DNA of 64,000 bases, taken from contig NZ_JAHKPD010000007.1 of NCBI RefSeq assembly GCF_018860245.1, positions 203,892 to 267,891 of the forward strand, written 5' to 3'. Both the position numbers and the translations under genes were made by a program. The notes under the pieces were generated by a model. That model was not told the DNA's origin and did not search any database. It saw nothing but the letters and a program-made list of their open reading frames with translations. Position 1 is the stretch's first letter; each line of letters begins with the position of its first letter. This DNA comes from Pseudotamlana agarivorans. Lineage in GTDB: Bacteria > Bacteroidota > Bacteroidia > Flavobacteriales > Flavobacteriaceae. This document shows positions 1-10,300 of the stretch, piece by piece.

Positions 1-149
1 TCATGCTTTCCGTTAGGCAGACGCCTATAATCACCATGACGCGTTTTCCGCTCTTGCTTGATTTTAACAACTAAATTCTCGTGTTGTAAGAGCTCTGAAA
101 TTTGAGATAAAGCCTTTGGCGGAATGTATTTTTGAAGTTGCTCCTGCAT
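1..149 (-). CDS. SprT-like domain protein, N-terminal part only
   Basis: Reading leftward from an ATG at 147-149, the frame stays open to the window edge and gives about 49 residues starting MQEQLQKYIPPKAL and including RHGDYRRLPNGKH. This matches the start of flavobacterial SprT-like proteins, putative zinc metallopeptidases whose HExxH motif lies further downstream and is outside this window. The gene is therefore truncated by the window and the catalytic site cannot be checked. The assignment rests on recognising the N-terminal segment alone. Confidence 0.6.
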   Translation of the reverse strand, partial: MQEQLQKYIPPKALSQISELLQHENLVVKIKQERKTRHGDYRRLPNGKH

Positions 150-213
150 TATAACAAAAATAGAAGAATTCTTTTGAAGTCCTTTTTAATTTGTGAAGAG
201 AAATTGATAAAAC

Positions 214-864
214 TTAAGCCCTTTCATTATTAATGAGGGCTAATAAGTCATCCATTTTAGAAAAAGTTTTAGTGGCAAGCGTTTGCAATTCGTTTTCTGG
301 ATCATGTGCGGTATAGCCAAAAACGTCGAACCCACCTGCTTTGGCTGCTCGAACTCCAGAGAGACTATCTTCAATTACCAAACATTCTTCCGGCTTGAAC
401 CCCATAGTCTTTGATGCCCATAAAAAAACTGCTGGGTCTGGCTTCCACTTTTCAAGGGCATAGCAGCTAAATATTTTACCTTCAAAGAAAGGTAACAGCC
501 CTGCCAGACCAAGATTTAATCTTATTTTCGATTCAGGGCCACTAGAGGCCACACAAAATGGCCGGTTTAGATTTTCAATAACATCTCTAACGCCATCAAC
601 AGCCTCCATCTTTTTCTCGAAAGCCTCAAAACTACGAACACGATAAATATCCTCCAGATCATCAGGAAGCTTCCGTTGGGTTAAATCGGCAATCATTTGT
701 TTACAGGCCACGAAAAAGCTGCCTTTAAAGTGTTTCATACCGTATTCTAAGTCAATGTTTGCACCGTATTCATTAGCAATGTCAACCAAAACTTGAATAC
801 TCGTGGGTTCGCTATCTACAAGAACACCATCGCAATCGAAAATGACACATTTGTATTTGCTCAT
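214..864 (-). CDS. HAD-superfamily hydrolase (phosphatase, subfamily IA)
   Basis: This 216-residue protein is a soluble haloacid-dehalogenase-fold phosphatase. Motif I is FDCDGVLVD near residue 9, with the nucleophile and general-acid aspartates. Motif II is the Ser of VASSGPESK, and motif III/IV is KPDPAVF followed by VIEDSLSGVRAAKAGG. A helical cap lies between motifs I and II. Length and motifs fit the beta-phosphoglucomutase/6-phosphogluconate phosphatase (YieH-like) group, so a small phosphorylated sugar is the likely substrate. The exact substrate cannot be told from the sequence. It stands alone, 57 bases downstream of the SDR gene on the same strand. Confidence 0.85.
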   Translation of the reverse strand: MSKYKCVIFDCDGVLVDSEPTSIQVLVDIANEYGANIDLEYGMKHFKGSFFVACKQMIADLTQRKLPDDLEDIYRVRSFEAFEKKMEAVDGVRDVIENLNRPFCVASSGPESKIRLNLGLAGLLPFFEGKIFSCYALEKWKPDPAVFLWASKTMGFKPEECLVIEDSLSGVRAAKAGGFDVFGYTAHDPENELQTLATKTFSKMDDLLALINNERA

Positions 865-921
865 AAAACAGTTTTAATTAGCTTATTAAGAAAATGAGTT
901 AATAGTTCTATATCCGTTTAT

Positions 922-1605
922 TTAAGGCGTAGAGCTAGAAACCTGTAGCATTTTTCCGTTATAATATTTGTTCCCATTTAAAGAAAAATCTAAAATATAT
1001 TCAGCCATTTCTAGGGCTGTTGTTGGGGCTTGATAACCCGGAAAAGCTTCTTCTAGCATTTCGGTTTGTACGGCTCCTAAAGCCAAAACATTAAATGAAA
1101 TACCAGATTCTTTATACTCTTCCGCTAATAATTCTGTTAAGGTAATTACTGCCGCTTTACTTGAACTGTAGGCTGCGAGCCCAGGAAATTTCATTGAGCC
1201 TTGCACGCCTCCCATGGAGCTAATAGTGACCACATGACTTTTAGCCTTCATAAAAGGCAATACCACCCGAGTTAATTCGGCAACACCATAAACATTCGTT
1301 TTATACACGCTTTCAAAATCAGCCATTGATAATTCTGAAAAAGGCTTGTTAACTAAAGCACCTGCGTTATTAATTAACACATCAACCTGTTTCCAGTTTT
1401 CATTAATGAAGTCTTCAACTTTCTTATAAGCATTACTATCGGCTAAATCAAATGAAAAGGCCAATACATTTTTTAAGTTTAAATCGGCAATCGGTTTTTC
1501 ATTCCGCGAAAGCGCTAACACATGATGCCCTTGTTTAGCAAATAGTTGAACCAATTCGAAACCAATGCCTCGACTTGTTCCAGTAATTATAATATTTTTA
1601 CTCAT
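922..1605 (-). CDS. SDR family NAD(P)-dependent oxidoreductase
   Basis: This is a 227-residue classical short-chain dehydrogenase/reductase. The dinucleotide-binding TGTSRGIG lies at residues 8-15, the NNAG motif near 78, a catalytic Ser in VTISSMGG and the YSSSKAA (YxxxK) pair near 145. The family reduces or oxidises small carbonyl or alcohol substrates with NAD(P)(H); the substrate here is unknown. Its start overlaps the stop of the upstream M28 peptidase gene by 8 bases, so the two are probably translated together. The C-terminus is shorter than usual for classical SDRs of about 250 residues, but no motif is missing. Confidence 0.85.
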   Translation of the reverse strand: MSKNIIITGTSRGIGFELVQLFAKQGHHVLALSRNEKPIADLNLKNVLAFSFDLADSNAYKKVEDFINENWKQVDVLINNAGALVNKPFSELSMADFESVYKTNVYGVAELTRVVLPFMKAKSHVVTISSMGGVQGSMKFPGLAAYSSSKAAVITLTELLAEEYKESGISFNVLALGAVQTEMLEEAFPGYQAPTTALEMAEYILDFSLNGNKYYNGKMLQVSSSTP

Positions 1606-2545
1606 GTAATTTAATTTCTTTTGCTTCTGAATTAATCATCCCTTCAAGAGAAGGAAGCATTTTTTGAATGAATGTTGTCATATGCTCAAAATCTAAAGCT
1701 TCCACTTCGTCATCTACATGGTGGTAATAGTCAAAATTGGTAAAATCGAAGGTAGAAATAGCCTGTGCAGGCACCTTAAAAGCTTTATAAAACGGATAAT
1801 TATCAGAACGCTTAAATAAATTATAAGCTTTGGCTTGGGGTAAAAAACCAATTAATTCTTCTTTAGCATAACTGTTTAGTTTATCAGCCATATTAGATTC
1901 TTTATACCCCGTAACATAGGCCATGATTTCACCTTCAGCTCTGGGCACCCCAATCATCTCAAAGTTAATCATGGTGTATAGATTAATTTTCATTTCTTTT
2001 AAACGCTTTGCTAAATGTTCCGATCCTTTCAAGCCCATTTCTTCAGCATCATAAAGTGTGAATAAAATACTGCGCTTATTAGATTTTGTTTGGGCAAAAT
2101 ATTTAGCCCATTCCATGACAGCAACGGTTCCTGAGGCGTCATCATTAGCTCCATTGGCAATTGTATCACCGTTTACAGCTTTTGCAGAACCAATGTGATC
2201 GTAATGCCCACCTAAAACCACAAATTCATTTTTCAATTTAGGATCCTGACCTTCGATGTAACCAACGACATTATAACCAACAAGATCTTTAAGGTTAAAG
2301 CTATCTCTATAAGTTTCGAAAAAAGGTTTTACGTGGTTATTTTCAAAAAAGGTCTCGATATAAACCGCTGCTTTTTCTAAACCTTCGGTTCCTGTTTTTC
2401 GGCCTTCTAAAGCATCCGAAGCGAGATAATTCATGCTTTTTTCAATACTTTCTTTTAAAGCAGAAGCTTCTGATTGATTTTGTGACTCCTGTGCACCACA
2501 GGTTAAAATAGGCAGTAAAAAGAGTAAATAGTAGATTTTTTTCAT
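1598..2545 (-). CDS. M28 family zinc metallopeptidase, exported
   Basis: This 315-residue protein begins with a signal sequence (KKIYYLLFLLPILTCGAQ) whose LTC could serve as a lipobox, so it is probably a periplasmic or lipid-anchored enzyme. The M28 metal ligands are visible: the His of GGHYDHIG, the Asp of ANGANDDASG, the adjacent Glu pair in YDAEEMGLKGSEH and a final His in YYHHVDDE. M28 aminopeptidases remove N-terminal residues from peptides using two zinc ions. It is the first gene of a two-gene unit with the SDR, overlapping it by 8 bases. Specificity is not predictable. Confidence 0.87.
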   Translation of the reverse strand: MKKIYYLLFLLPILTCGAQESQNQSEASALKESIEKSMNYLASDALEGRKTGTEGLEKAAVYIETFFENNHVKPFFETYRDSFNLKDLVGYNVVGYIEGQDPKLKNEFVVLGGHYDHIGSAKAVNGDTIANGANDDASGTVAVMEWAKYFAQTKSNKRSILFTLYDAEEMGLKGSEHLAKRLKEMKINLYTMINFEMIGVPRAEGEIMAYVTGYKESNMADKLNSYAKEELIGFLPQAKAYNLFKRSDNYPFYKAFKVPAQAISTFDFTNFDYYHHVDDEVEALDFEHMTTFIQKMLPSLEGMINSEAKEIKLHE

Positions 2546-2559
2546 ACTTTAAAGATAAA

Positions 2560-2593
2560 AAAAACCTGTTTCTTTTAACGGAAACAGGTTTTT
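2560..2593 (-). terminator. Intrinsic terminator of the pdh genes
   Basis: A 13-bp perfect hairpin (AAAAACCTGTTTC at 2560-2572, its complement at 2581-2593) has an 8-base loop and U-rich ends on both strands. It lies just after pdhC on the minus strand and before the M28 gene, so it should end pdhA-pdhC transcription. Confidence 0.8.
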
Positions 2594-2628
2594 ATATTAT
2601 AATTAGTCCTCTTAAGAGGAAATAACAA

Positions 2629-4272
2629 TTATACTAACATCGTTACTGGGTTTTCAATAAATCCTTTTAATGTTTGAAGGAATTGAGCACCCGTTGCTCC
2701 ATCAATCGTTCTGTGATCACATGCTAACGATAATTTCATGGTATGCCCCACTACAATTTGTCCGTTTTTAACCACTGGTTTCTCAACGATATTACCAACA
2801 GATAGAATCGCTGAATTAGGTTGGTTGATGATTGAAGTAAATGTATCAATACCAAACATACCTAAGTTAGAAACGGTGAACGTACTACCTTGCATATCAT
2901 CTGGAGTCAGTTTTTTGTTTCTCGCTTTTCCTGCAAGTTCTTTAACAGCAGCACCAATTTGAGGTAAAGTTTGCTCGTTAGCAAATTTCACAACAGGAAC
3001 TACTAAACCATCTGGAACGGCTACGGCAACACCAACATGTACGTGGTTGTTTAAACGCATTTTATCTGCGAACCATTGTGAGTTTACTTGAGGGTGTTGT
3101 TTTAATGCTAAAGCACAAGCTTTAACAACCATATCATTATAAGATATTTTTGTATCTGGTATCGAGTTGAATTGTGCACGGAATGCCATAGCATTTTCCA
3201 TATCAAACTCTACATTTAAGTAATAGTGAGGTGCCGAGAATTTAGAATTCGTTAATGCTTTAGCAATCGCTTTACGCATTTGCGAGTTATCAACTTCGTC
3301 GTAATCTTCTTGACCAGCAGGAACAAATTTCCCAGCTGAAGCTGCAGAAGCTGCAGGTTCGTAATTCTCGATATCACGTTTAACGATACGACCATTTTCA
3401 CCAGAACCTTGAACTTTAGTCAAGTTAATACCTTTATCTTCAGCTAATTTCTTAGCTAATGGAGACACATACACGCGTCCGTTTTCTGTAACCGGCGTTG
3501 GTGCTGGAGCTGATGCCTTTTTAGGAGCCGAAGCAGCTTTTGGTGCAGTTGCAGCAGCAGCCTTAGGCGCTTCCTTTTTAGGCGCTTCTGCTTTTGCAGG
3601 AGCACCAGCAGCAGTAAAATTAGCTGCAACTCCAGAAACATCTGTTCCTGCAGGGCCAATAATAGCTAATAATGAATCTACTTTTGCAGACTCACCTTCT
3701 TTTAATCCAATTTCTAATAAAGTACCAGACTGGAATGATTCAAACTCCATAGTCGCTTTATCGGTTTCAATTTCAGCTAAAATATCACCTTCATCAACCG
3801 AGTCACCAACTTTTTTCAGCCAAGTTGCAACAGTACCTTCTTCCATGGTATCACTTAAACGTGGCATAGTGACCACGATAACACCTTCTGGTAATGCAGC
3901 AGCTGCTGGAGCAGCCTCTTCAGCAGGAGCTTCTTCAGTTTCAGTTGAAGCTGCTTCTGCAGATTCTTCTTTAGCTTCATCAGCAGCAGGAGCTTCGCTT
4001 CCACCACCGTTTAATATTCCAGAAATATCTTCACCTTCATCACCAATAATAGCTAAAAGTTCATCTACTTTAGTAGTTTCACCTTCTTGAACACCAATAT
4101 GAAGTAACGTTCCTTCGTTGAAAGATTCGAATTCCATGGTTGCTTTATCGGTTTCGATTTCAGCTAGAATATCACCTTCTTCAATTTTGTCTCCTACTTT
4201 TTTTAACCAAGCCGCTACCGTACCTTCTTCCATGGTATCGCTTAAACGCGGCATATTTACTACTATTGCCAT
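2629..4272 (-). CDS. pdhC: Pyruvate dehydrogenase E2, dihydrolipoamide acetyltransferase
   Basis: This 547-residue E2 subunit transfers the acetyl group from lipoamide to CoA in the pyruvate dehydrogenase complex. Two lipoyl domains are present (about residues 1-78 and 134-210), each with the lipoylated Lys in EIETDKATMEFESF. They are separated by Ala/Pro/Glu-rich linkers. A peripheral-subunit-binding domain follows (VSPLAKKLAEDKGI, near 268-300), then the catalytic domain ending with the HRTIDGATG active-site motif. The gene starts 3 bases after pdhA, so the two are co-transcribed; E1 beta (pdhB) is not in the window. The linker is very repetitive, which explains long antisense open frames across it. 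Confidence 0.96.
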   Translation of the reverse strand: MAIVVNMPRLSDTMEEGTVAAWLKKVGDKIEEGDILAEIETDKATMEFESFNEGTLLHIGVQEGETTKVDELLAIIGDEGEDISGILNGGGSEAPAADEAKEESAEAASTETEEAPAEEAAPAAAALPEGVIVVTMPRLSDTMEEGTVATWLKKVGDSVDEGDILAEIETDKATMEFESFQSGTLLEIGLKEGESAKVDSLLAIIGPAGTDVSGVAANFTAAGAPAKAEAPKKEAPKAAAATAPKAASAPKKASAPAPTPVTENGRVYVSPLAKKLAEDKGINLTKVQGSGENGRIVKRDIENYEPAASAASAGKFVPAGQEDYDEVDNSQMRKAIAKALTNSKFSAPHYYLNVEFDMENAMAFRAQFNSIPDTKISYNDMVVKACALALKQHPQVNSQWFADKMRLNNHVHVGVAVAVPDGLVVPVVKFANEQTLPQIGAAVKELAGKARNKKLTPDDMQGSTFTVSNLGMFGIDTFTSIINQPNSAILSVGNIVEKPVVKNGQIVVGHTMKLSLACDHRTIDGATGAQFLQTLKGFIENPVTMLV

Positions 4273-4275
4273 AGT

Positions 4276-5274
4276 CTATATTTTATGTTGAATGAATGGA
4301 TAATCTTCTTGTTCGTAAACCATATCGTAAAGCTGTTGCTTTTCTGGGTATGGAGACTCATCTGCAAATTTCTCACATTCTAAAACGCGTTCTTTAACAC
4401 GTTTATCAATTTCTTTAATATCGTCTTCAGTTGCGTATTTCTTATCAAGAATAACATCTTTCACTTGCGTGATAGGGTCAATTTTCTTGTATTCTGCAAC
4501 TTCGTCTTTTGTTCTATAATGTTGAGCATCACTCATTGAGTGTCCTCTATAACGGTACGTTTTTAACTCTAAAAAAGTTGGCCCGTCTCCACGACGCCCT
4601 CTTTGAATGGCTTCATCAAAAGCTTCAGCAACTTTAATTGGGTTCATACCATCAACTGGTCCACAAGGCATATCGTATCCTAAACCTAATTTCCAAATAT
4701 CGGTATGATTTGCTGTACGTTCTACTGAAGTACCCATGGCATATCCGTTGTTTTCACAAACAAATATAACAGGCAGTTTCCATAACATAGCTAAGTTAAA
4801 AGCCTCATGAAGCGACCCTTGTCTTGCAGCACCGTCACCGAAACAACATAATGTAACGGCATCACTACCGTGATATTTATCTCCGAAAGCAATACCAGCA
4901 CCTAAAGGAATTTGACCTCCTACAATACCGTGACCACCATAAAATCTAAATTCCTTAGAAAAGATATGCATAGACCCACCCATTCCTTGAGATGTTCCTG
5001 TAACTTTTCCGTATAACTCTGCCATAACACGTTTAGGATCTACGCCCATACCAATTGGTTGCACGTGATTACGATAAGCGGTAATCATTTTATCCTTACT
5101 TAAGTCCATAGCGTGTAAAGCACCGGCTAATACAGCTTCTTGACCGTTATATAAGTGAAGAAATCCTCTTACTTTCTGTTGAATGTATACTGCAGCTAGT
5201 TTGTCTTCAAACTTTCTCCAGAACAACATGTCTTCGTACCATTTGAGGTAAACCTCTTTTGTGATTTTTTGCAT
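4276..5274 (-). CDS. pdhA: Pyruvate dehydrogenase E1 component, alpha subunit
   Basis: This 332-residue protein is the thiamine-diphosphate-binding alpha subunit of the E1 heterotetramer, which decarboxylates pyruvate and acetylates the lipoyl arms of E2. The TPP motif is visible as GDGAARQGSLHEAFNLA followed by CENNGYAMGTS. The phosphorylation-loop-like YRYRGHSMSDAQHYR is also present. Length matches bacterial E1 alpha proteins. It is first in the pdhA-pdhC unit with only 3 bases between the genes. A minus-strand -7 box lies about 33 bases before the start. Confidence 0.96.
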   Translation of the reverse strand: MQKITKEVYLKWYEDMLFWRKFEDKLAAVYIQQKVRGFLHLYNGQEAVLAGALHAMDLSKDKMITAYRNHVQPIGMGVDPKRVMAELYGKVTGTSQGMGGSMHIFSKEFRFYGGHGIVGGQIPLGAGIAFGDKYHGSDAVTLCCFGDGAARQGSLHEAFNLAMLWKLPVIFVCENNGYAMGTSVERTANHTDIWKLGLGYDMPCGPVDGMNPIKVAEAFDEAIQRGRRGDGPTFLELKTYRYRGHSMSDAQHYRTKDEVAEYKKIDPITQVKDVILDKKYATEDDIKEIDKRVKERVLECEKFADESPYPEKQQLYDMVYEQEDYPFIQHKI

Positions 5275-5306
5275 GGAATAATTTTATGATAATTTATAAG
5301 CGACTA

Positions 5307-5314
5307 CAAAAGTA
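5307..5314 (-). promoter_or_regulatory. Putative -7 promoter box of pdhA
   Basis: On the minus strand this reads TACTTTTG, a perfect match to the Bacteroidota -7 consensus TAnnTTTG. It would start RNA about 25 bases before the pdhA ATG. The -33 element is weak (GTTTTC around 5334-5339), so this is a moderate call. Confidence 0.45.
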
Positions 5315-5477
5315 ACACATTGTGCTGTAATGCGAAAACGCAATTTCACTAAAGTGCTAAAAAAATTGAAATATATAGTCTTAATTCGCTCCTTTGATTA
5401 TTTGATAATTTTTTGACTATAATATCTATTTATTTCAAATTTCATCGTGAAAACGGTTACCAAAAGCGCTTTAATAG

Positions 5478-5963
5478 TTAAAAAAGAACTGATTTATCAA
5501 AAACAAAAGGCAGCAAATTCGATACAGATTCAGATTTTGCTATCGCCCCCATTTCACCCATAAAATATATAGCTATGGGTAGATCTTGCTTTAATTCGTA
5601 CTCCACCATAGCTTGCCTACAAGCTCCACAAGGCGGAATTGGTTTATTGGTTGGACTAGTTTTGGCTGTTGCAGTAATAGCCATGGACACTACTTTCGCA
5701 TTTGGATATTGAGATCCCGCATAATAAATAGCGGTGCGTTCGGCACAAAGCCCCGAGGGGTAGGAGGCATTCTCTTGGTTATTTCCAGTTATTACCTCAC
5801 CGTTATCGAGTAATAAAGCAGCTCCTACTTGAAAATTAGAATACGGCGCATAAGCACGATTTCTCGCCGTAACCGCATTTATCATTAAGTCATACACATC
5901 ACTCGGGAGCTCTGCTAAGCTTTCAAAAACAAATAACTTCGATTCTATTTTTACTTCTTTCAT
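5478..5963 (-). CDS. cdd: Cytidine deaminase
   Basis: This 161-residue zinc enzyme deaminates cytidine and deoxycytidine to uridine and deoxyuridine in pyrimidine salvage. The zinc site is visible as C73-A-E75 (SGLCAERTA) and C112-G-A-C115 (PPCGACRQ), which is the arrangement of the homotetrameric class with three cysteine ligands. A substrate-binding YSNFQVGAA segment lies near residue 41. Length fits, with a short N-terminal extension. It is transcribed toward pdhA but separated by about 200 bases, and it follows the porV terminator, so it probably has its own promoter. Its place beside porV is typical of flavobacterial genomes. Confidence 0.93.
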   Translation of the reverse strand: MKEVKIESKLFVFESLAELPSDVYDLMINAVTARNRAYAPYSNFQVGAALLLDNGEVITGNNQENASYPSGLCAERTAIYYAGSQYPNAKVVSMAITATAKTSPTNKPIPPCGACRQAMVEYELKQDLPIAIYFMGEMGAIAKSESVSNLLPFVFDKSVLF

Positions 5964-6021
5964 ACAGCCTTATTAAATTATTAATCAATTTCGTACTACA
6001 AGTTAGGAAACTCTTAGAAAC

Positions 6022-6053
6022 AAAAAAACTATTGCTTTCACAATAGTTTTTTT
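6022..6053 (-). terminator. Intrinsic terminator after porV
   Basis: A 13-bp stem (AAAAAAACTATTG at 6022-6034 and its complement at 6041-6053) with a 6-base loop CTTTCA, ending in a U-run on the minus strand. It lies 26 bases past the porV stop and should end the porU-porV transcript. Confidence 0.8.
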
Positions 6054-6078
6054 CGAAAAAATAAAACTTAATTTACTT

Positions 6079-7299
6079 TTAGTATTCAGTATATGTACCT
6101 GCTCCAATATTAAATGTTAGGGAGAAACGTAAAGTTCCTTCTAAAGGACTTTGCACTTGCGAAGTTGAAAACAAGTAAGACAAATCAACATTAACAACAC
6201 TTGCTTTAAACCCAGCTCCTAAGGCCATAAATTGTCTCGCTCCTTTTTCTTCAGATTCATGAAAATACCCCGCTCTAAAAGCAAAAGCCTCTTGATAGGT
6301 GTATTCAGCACCTAACGCCCATGTAATTTCTTGCATTTCCTCTTTAAATCCTCCTGGCGCATCACCAAACGATTGGAACATACCTTTTAAGAAACCTACA
6401 TCATCAGATTTCCCTTCGTAAATAACACCGTTAACCGGTGGAACTTCGGTCTCGTAATCGCCATCTCCATTTGTATCTTGGTATACCGTCCCCATAATTG
6501 GAGGGGTTGGCACCAACAATTTAGTAACCTCTGTTGTCACAGCAATTTTGTTATAATCATCAAAGATAAAATCAAATCCTCCTCCTAATCTTAAGTTCGT
6601 TGGTTGAAAATTTTCTTGTCCAGCTTCATCATATTTAAATTTCGGACCAATATTTTGAATGGCAAATCCACCACGCCATCTACCGTTAAAATCGGCATAA
6701 GCCACTTCTTCACTCTGATAATATCCAGAAATATCAACACCAAAGGTACTTGCTGGCGCTGTATCACTAGTTCCATCATTCAATTTTAAATTTGAATTTA
6801 AATAACGCATAGCAACCCCCATTGCAAAACGATCATTTAATCGTAATGAATACGCCGCATCTATGGCAAACTCATTAGGCCGTTGTGTATAAGGCGTTGT
6901 AAATTCATTATCTGTAAATTCAATATCTCCTAATGAAAAATACCTTAAACTTCCTGAAAACGAACTACGTTCATCTATTCTATTATAATAAGTTAAACTT
7001 CCTAAAAAAATATCATTCACCAATTTACCTAAATAGGGCGTATAACTTACGCCAATTCCAGACTTGGTTTCTGCAAATGCATATTTTGAAGTATTCCATT
7101 GTTGTGAAAATGCATCCACAGAGGTGGCAACCCCCATATCACCCATACCTGCTGATCGGGCATCTGATGCAATAAGTAAAAATGGCACCCCAGTAGTAAT
7201 AACTCTAGAGTCGTGACTATTAGGTTTTATAGTAGTATTTTGGGCTTCTAATTTAAAAATAAAAGCAAAAGCTATTAATAGCAATATTCTATTCTTCAT
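6079..7299 (-). CDS. porV: Type IX secretion outer membrane protein PorV (LptO)
   Basis: This is a FadL-like outer membrane beta-barrel of the type IX secretion system. PorV shuttles cargo from the SprA translocon to the PorU attachment complex. I chose the ATG at 7299 (MKNRILLLIAFAFIFKLEAQ), which makes a standard signal peptide; a start 7 codons earlier is open but adds a poor n-region. The family start LLIASDARSAGMGDMGVAT follows the signal peptide. Alternating amphipathic strands run to the end, which is FSLTFNIGAGTYTEY. The gene is 34 bases downstream of porU and clearly in one unit with it. Confidence 0.93.
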   Translation of the reverse strand: MKNRILLLIAFAFIFKLEAQNTTIKPNSHDSRVITTGVPFLLIASDARSAGMGDMGVATSVDAFSQQWNTSKYAFAETKSGIGVSYTPYLGKLVNDIFLGSLTYYNRIDERSSFSGSLRYFSLGDIEFTDNEFTTPYTQRPNEFAIDAAYSLRLNDRFAMGVAMRYLNSNLKLNDGTSDTAPASTFGVDISGYYQSEEVAYADFNGRWRGGFAIQNIGPKFKYDEAGQENFQPTNLRLGGGFDFIFDDYNKIAVTTEVTKLLVPTPPIMGTVYQDTNGDGDYETEVPPVNGVIYEGKSDDVGFLKGMFQSFGDAPGGFKEEMQEITWALGAEYTYQEAFAFRAGYFHESEEKGARQFMALGAGFKASVVNVDLSYLFSTSQVQSPLEGTLRFSLTFNIGAGTYTEY

Positions 7300-7333
7300 G
7301 AAATATGGTTTAGTTAGCAAATATAAATTTTTC

Positions 7334-10300
7334 TTACAGTATTACAAGTTTCTCAATTTTTTCGACAGTTTTATTTAATAATTCCGAATGTACTTTTAGT
7401 TTATACACATAAACACCTTTTCCTATTTTACTCCCAAAATCATCTCTACCGTCCCAGACAATATCTCTAGACAACGAGCTATTCACCACTGCGCCGCCAG
7501 AAGTACTTCCGTTTAAAGTTCTTACCAGCTTCCCAGACACGGTAAAGATCTGTATAGAAACGCTCAAAGACTCCGAACTATTGTGGTTAAACCAAAATTC
7601 TGTGTAATCTACGAATGGATTTGGATAATTTAGTACGTTATTTATAACCAATTCCTGATTTTCGTTAAAAACCATGAATTGAATTTCTGAAACCGAAGAA
7701 TTATTATAAACATCCCAAGCCTTAAGGGTTAAGGTATGTAATCCTGGCTCTAAATCTCTTAATGGAAAACTCACAATACCTCTTGTATAATCATCAACTT
7801 CAGTTTGATAATAATCGTTAAGAATTATTGGATTTTTTTCATCACCATCAAGTATAGCAACAATATCATGACCAACACCACTAGACGTATTCACCCCATT
7901 AGCATCTTCTAGCTTAACTAATAAGGTAGGCGATTCATTAGTGATACCTCCTGACACGAAGTTTTCATCATTCATGTATAAATTAATCACTGGCCCCACA
8001 TTGTCTTCAGCAGCATTTTCATTTAAACCACCAATTTTAACTGTATTCACACTAGCTCCTGCTTGATCAAGTGTTAAGTCTTCATTTTTCGAATAAAAAC
8101 TTACCCTACCATAACCAACTGGAATTCCAATATCTTTAGGCACTACAAAATCAAACTCAAATTGTCCATTTGAGACAGAAGCCTGCCCTCGGAATATAAT
8201 TTCACCTAGGGTTTTAAAATCTAATATAACCAGCTTCCCGTTTAAATACTGCCCATCATTACCTAAAGTGCTTCTTTCAATGTACTTATCGTAAATCGTT
8301 GTAGAAAGTATACCTGAATAATTATTCAATACATTCCCCGAACCATCGATAACCTCTCCGGCCAGTTTCACTTTACTTAAGGCTTTTATGGTATCTGTAG
8401 ACTGCGCTAATGGCACATCATTAATTTTAGTCAACCTAATGCTAGGTTTGGGAAAGCTCAATTTCATCGCAGGGTCTCCTATAAAAAACACCAATCTACG
8501 CTGACTATTATTTGACACCGCAGGATCTGCCTTTGCCAATCTCAAAGCTTCGGCCATAGAAGGATATTCATTATCATCGTAAGTATCATTATTACTATAT
8601 GAAAACAAATATTGCCCCAATATATTATTGAAATTAATGGCGAAACTCACATAAATCTGACGGGTTGTGGTTATTAAACCAATGGCTCCGGCTTGTTTGT
8701 TCCAAAATGTAAATTCACCAGCAGTTTCACGATATGGGTTATCAAACCGTGTAAACTCACAAGTAACGGTTACAAAACAATTTAGTTTATTATAATTTTT
8801 AAAATTTTCAATATCTGGTTTAGTCAGAATACGTTCTTGAGCCAATCCATCTTCTCCACCGTGACCAAAATAATTAACAACTAAAGCACCATTATCAACG
8901 GCATTTGAAATTGCTGTATTTACGGTAGGATACCTATTACCTCCAGCAGAAGTTTCTTGCAAATAAGAATCGGAGTGAATTTTAACAACATTGATAAATG
9001 GCTTTTTTTCGGCAACTACATTTCCAATGCTATCGGTGGTCTCTTGTAGCACCCCTTCCCAACTAGCATCAACATCATCTGAAATAACAACAAAATTATT
9101 ACGCCAGCTTCCAAAAGATTCTTTTTCGTAATAATAAGCAATTTTATCAACCAAGTCTTTTGCACGCTGTTGAGAATCTGCAATGATCCTACCCACGGCA
9201 ATATCTAACATTTCTGTAGACCCCATATCGCCTTCATTATCATCCATCATTCCATAAAAATCATCGGACACAAATGAATTTGTCAAACTAAAACTATTGT
9301 AAGAATACCAGGAAGGCACAATATTCGTGTTATTTGGAACTCGATCTTTATAATCAAAAGATCCATCACCAAATAAGCATAGATATTTTATTCGCTTATC
9401 TGGTGCACTAGCATTATCATAAACATATTTTACCACATTTCTAATCGCACCAACATCTTGATTTCCTGTACTGAATTCTGCATAAATTTCATTCAACCCT
9501 AAAACCTTAACATTTAAGCCGTATTGATTGCGATTAATATCTGCCAAACGCTCGGCTTGATTCATCATATTATTAGGAGATACAATAATATAATCGATGT
9601 CCTGAAAAACGCCCTGTGCATTTTTAAAAATAGTGCCTTTAATATCTTGATTGACAACATTAGTTCTTGAATCCAATTTCGGCTCAAAAAAATCTGTAGG
9701 AGACATAGCAACATAAGTTTTCAAACTCCCTAATTGAGCTGTAAAACTAAACGTAGCATTGCCTTGCGTATTCTCAACATTTGAAACATTATACAAATCA
9801 GTAACATCCCAAACCTCAGAAACATTTGATGCATTCGCGATGTTGTACTGCCCAATTCCGGCCACCGAAGTCACCACACTATTTTTAAACTGAAATTGTT
9901 TACCAGAGAAGCTTAGAGCACTCATTGCCTCGATAGAAATATAATCTAAATACGCATCGATACTCGGGTTTCCTTGATTGTCAAAATTAAGTCCAACGGA
10001 AATTTTAGAATCATTTACAGCAACATTTCTATATAACGCACCACCAGAAGCTAAATTTGGACTTGAAACACCTCGTAAACTAATTGTTGAAACAGCAGCG
10101 CCATTTACACTAACATCGAAGGTACAGTTTGTATTATTGACCGCCCCTACTAGCACACTAAGTGTTATAGGCTCACTCGTTATTAAGTTTGGAAAATCAA
10201 ACTCAAAAGTCTGATTGTTTTGAATATCAAATTTATCACCAAACCAACGCCTACCTAGGGCAATTAAATTGTAATCATCTACCTCATGAAACTGGTAGGA

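Noticed and set aside
3845-4090. Plus-strand frame opposite pdhC
   Set aside because: Antisense to the Ala/Pro linker of E2; no independent signal.
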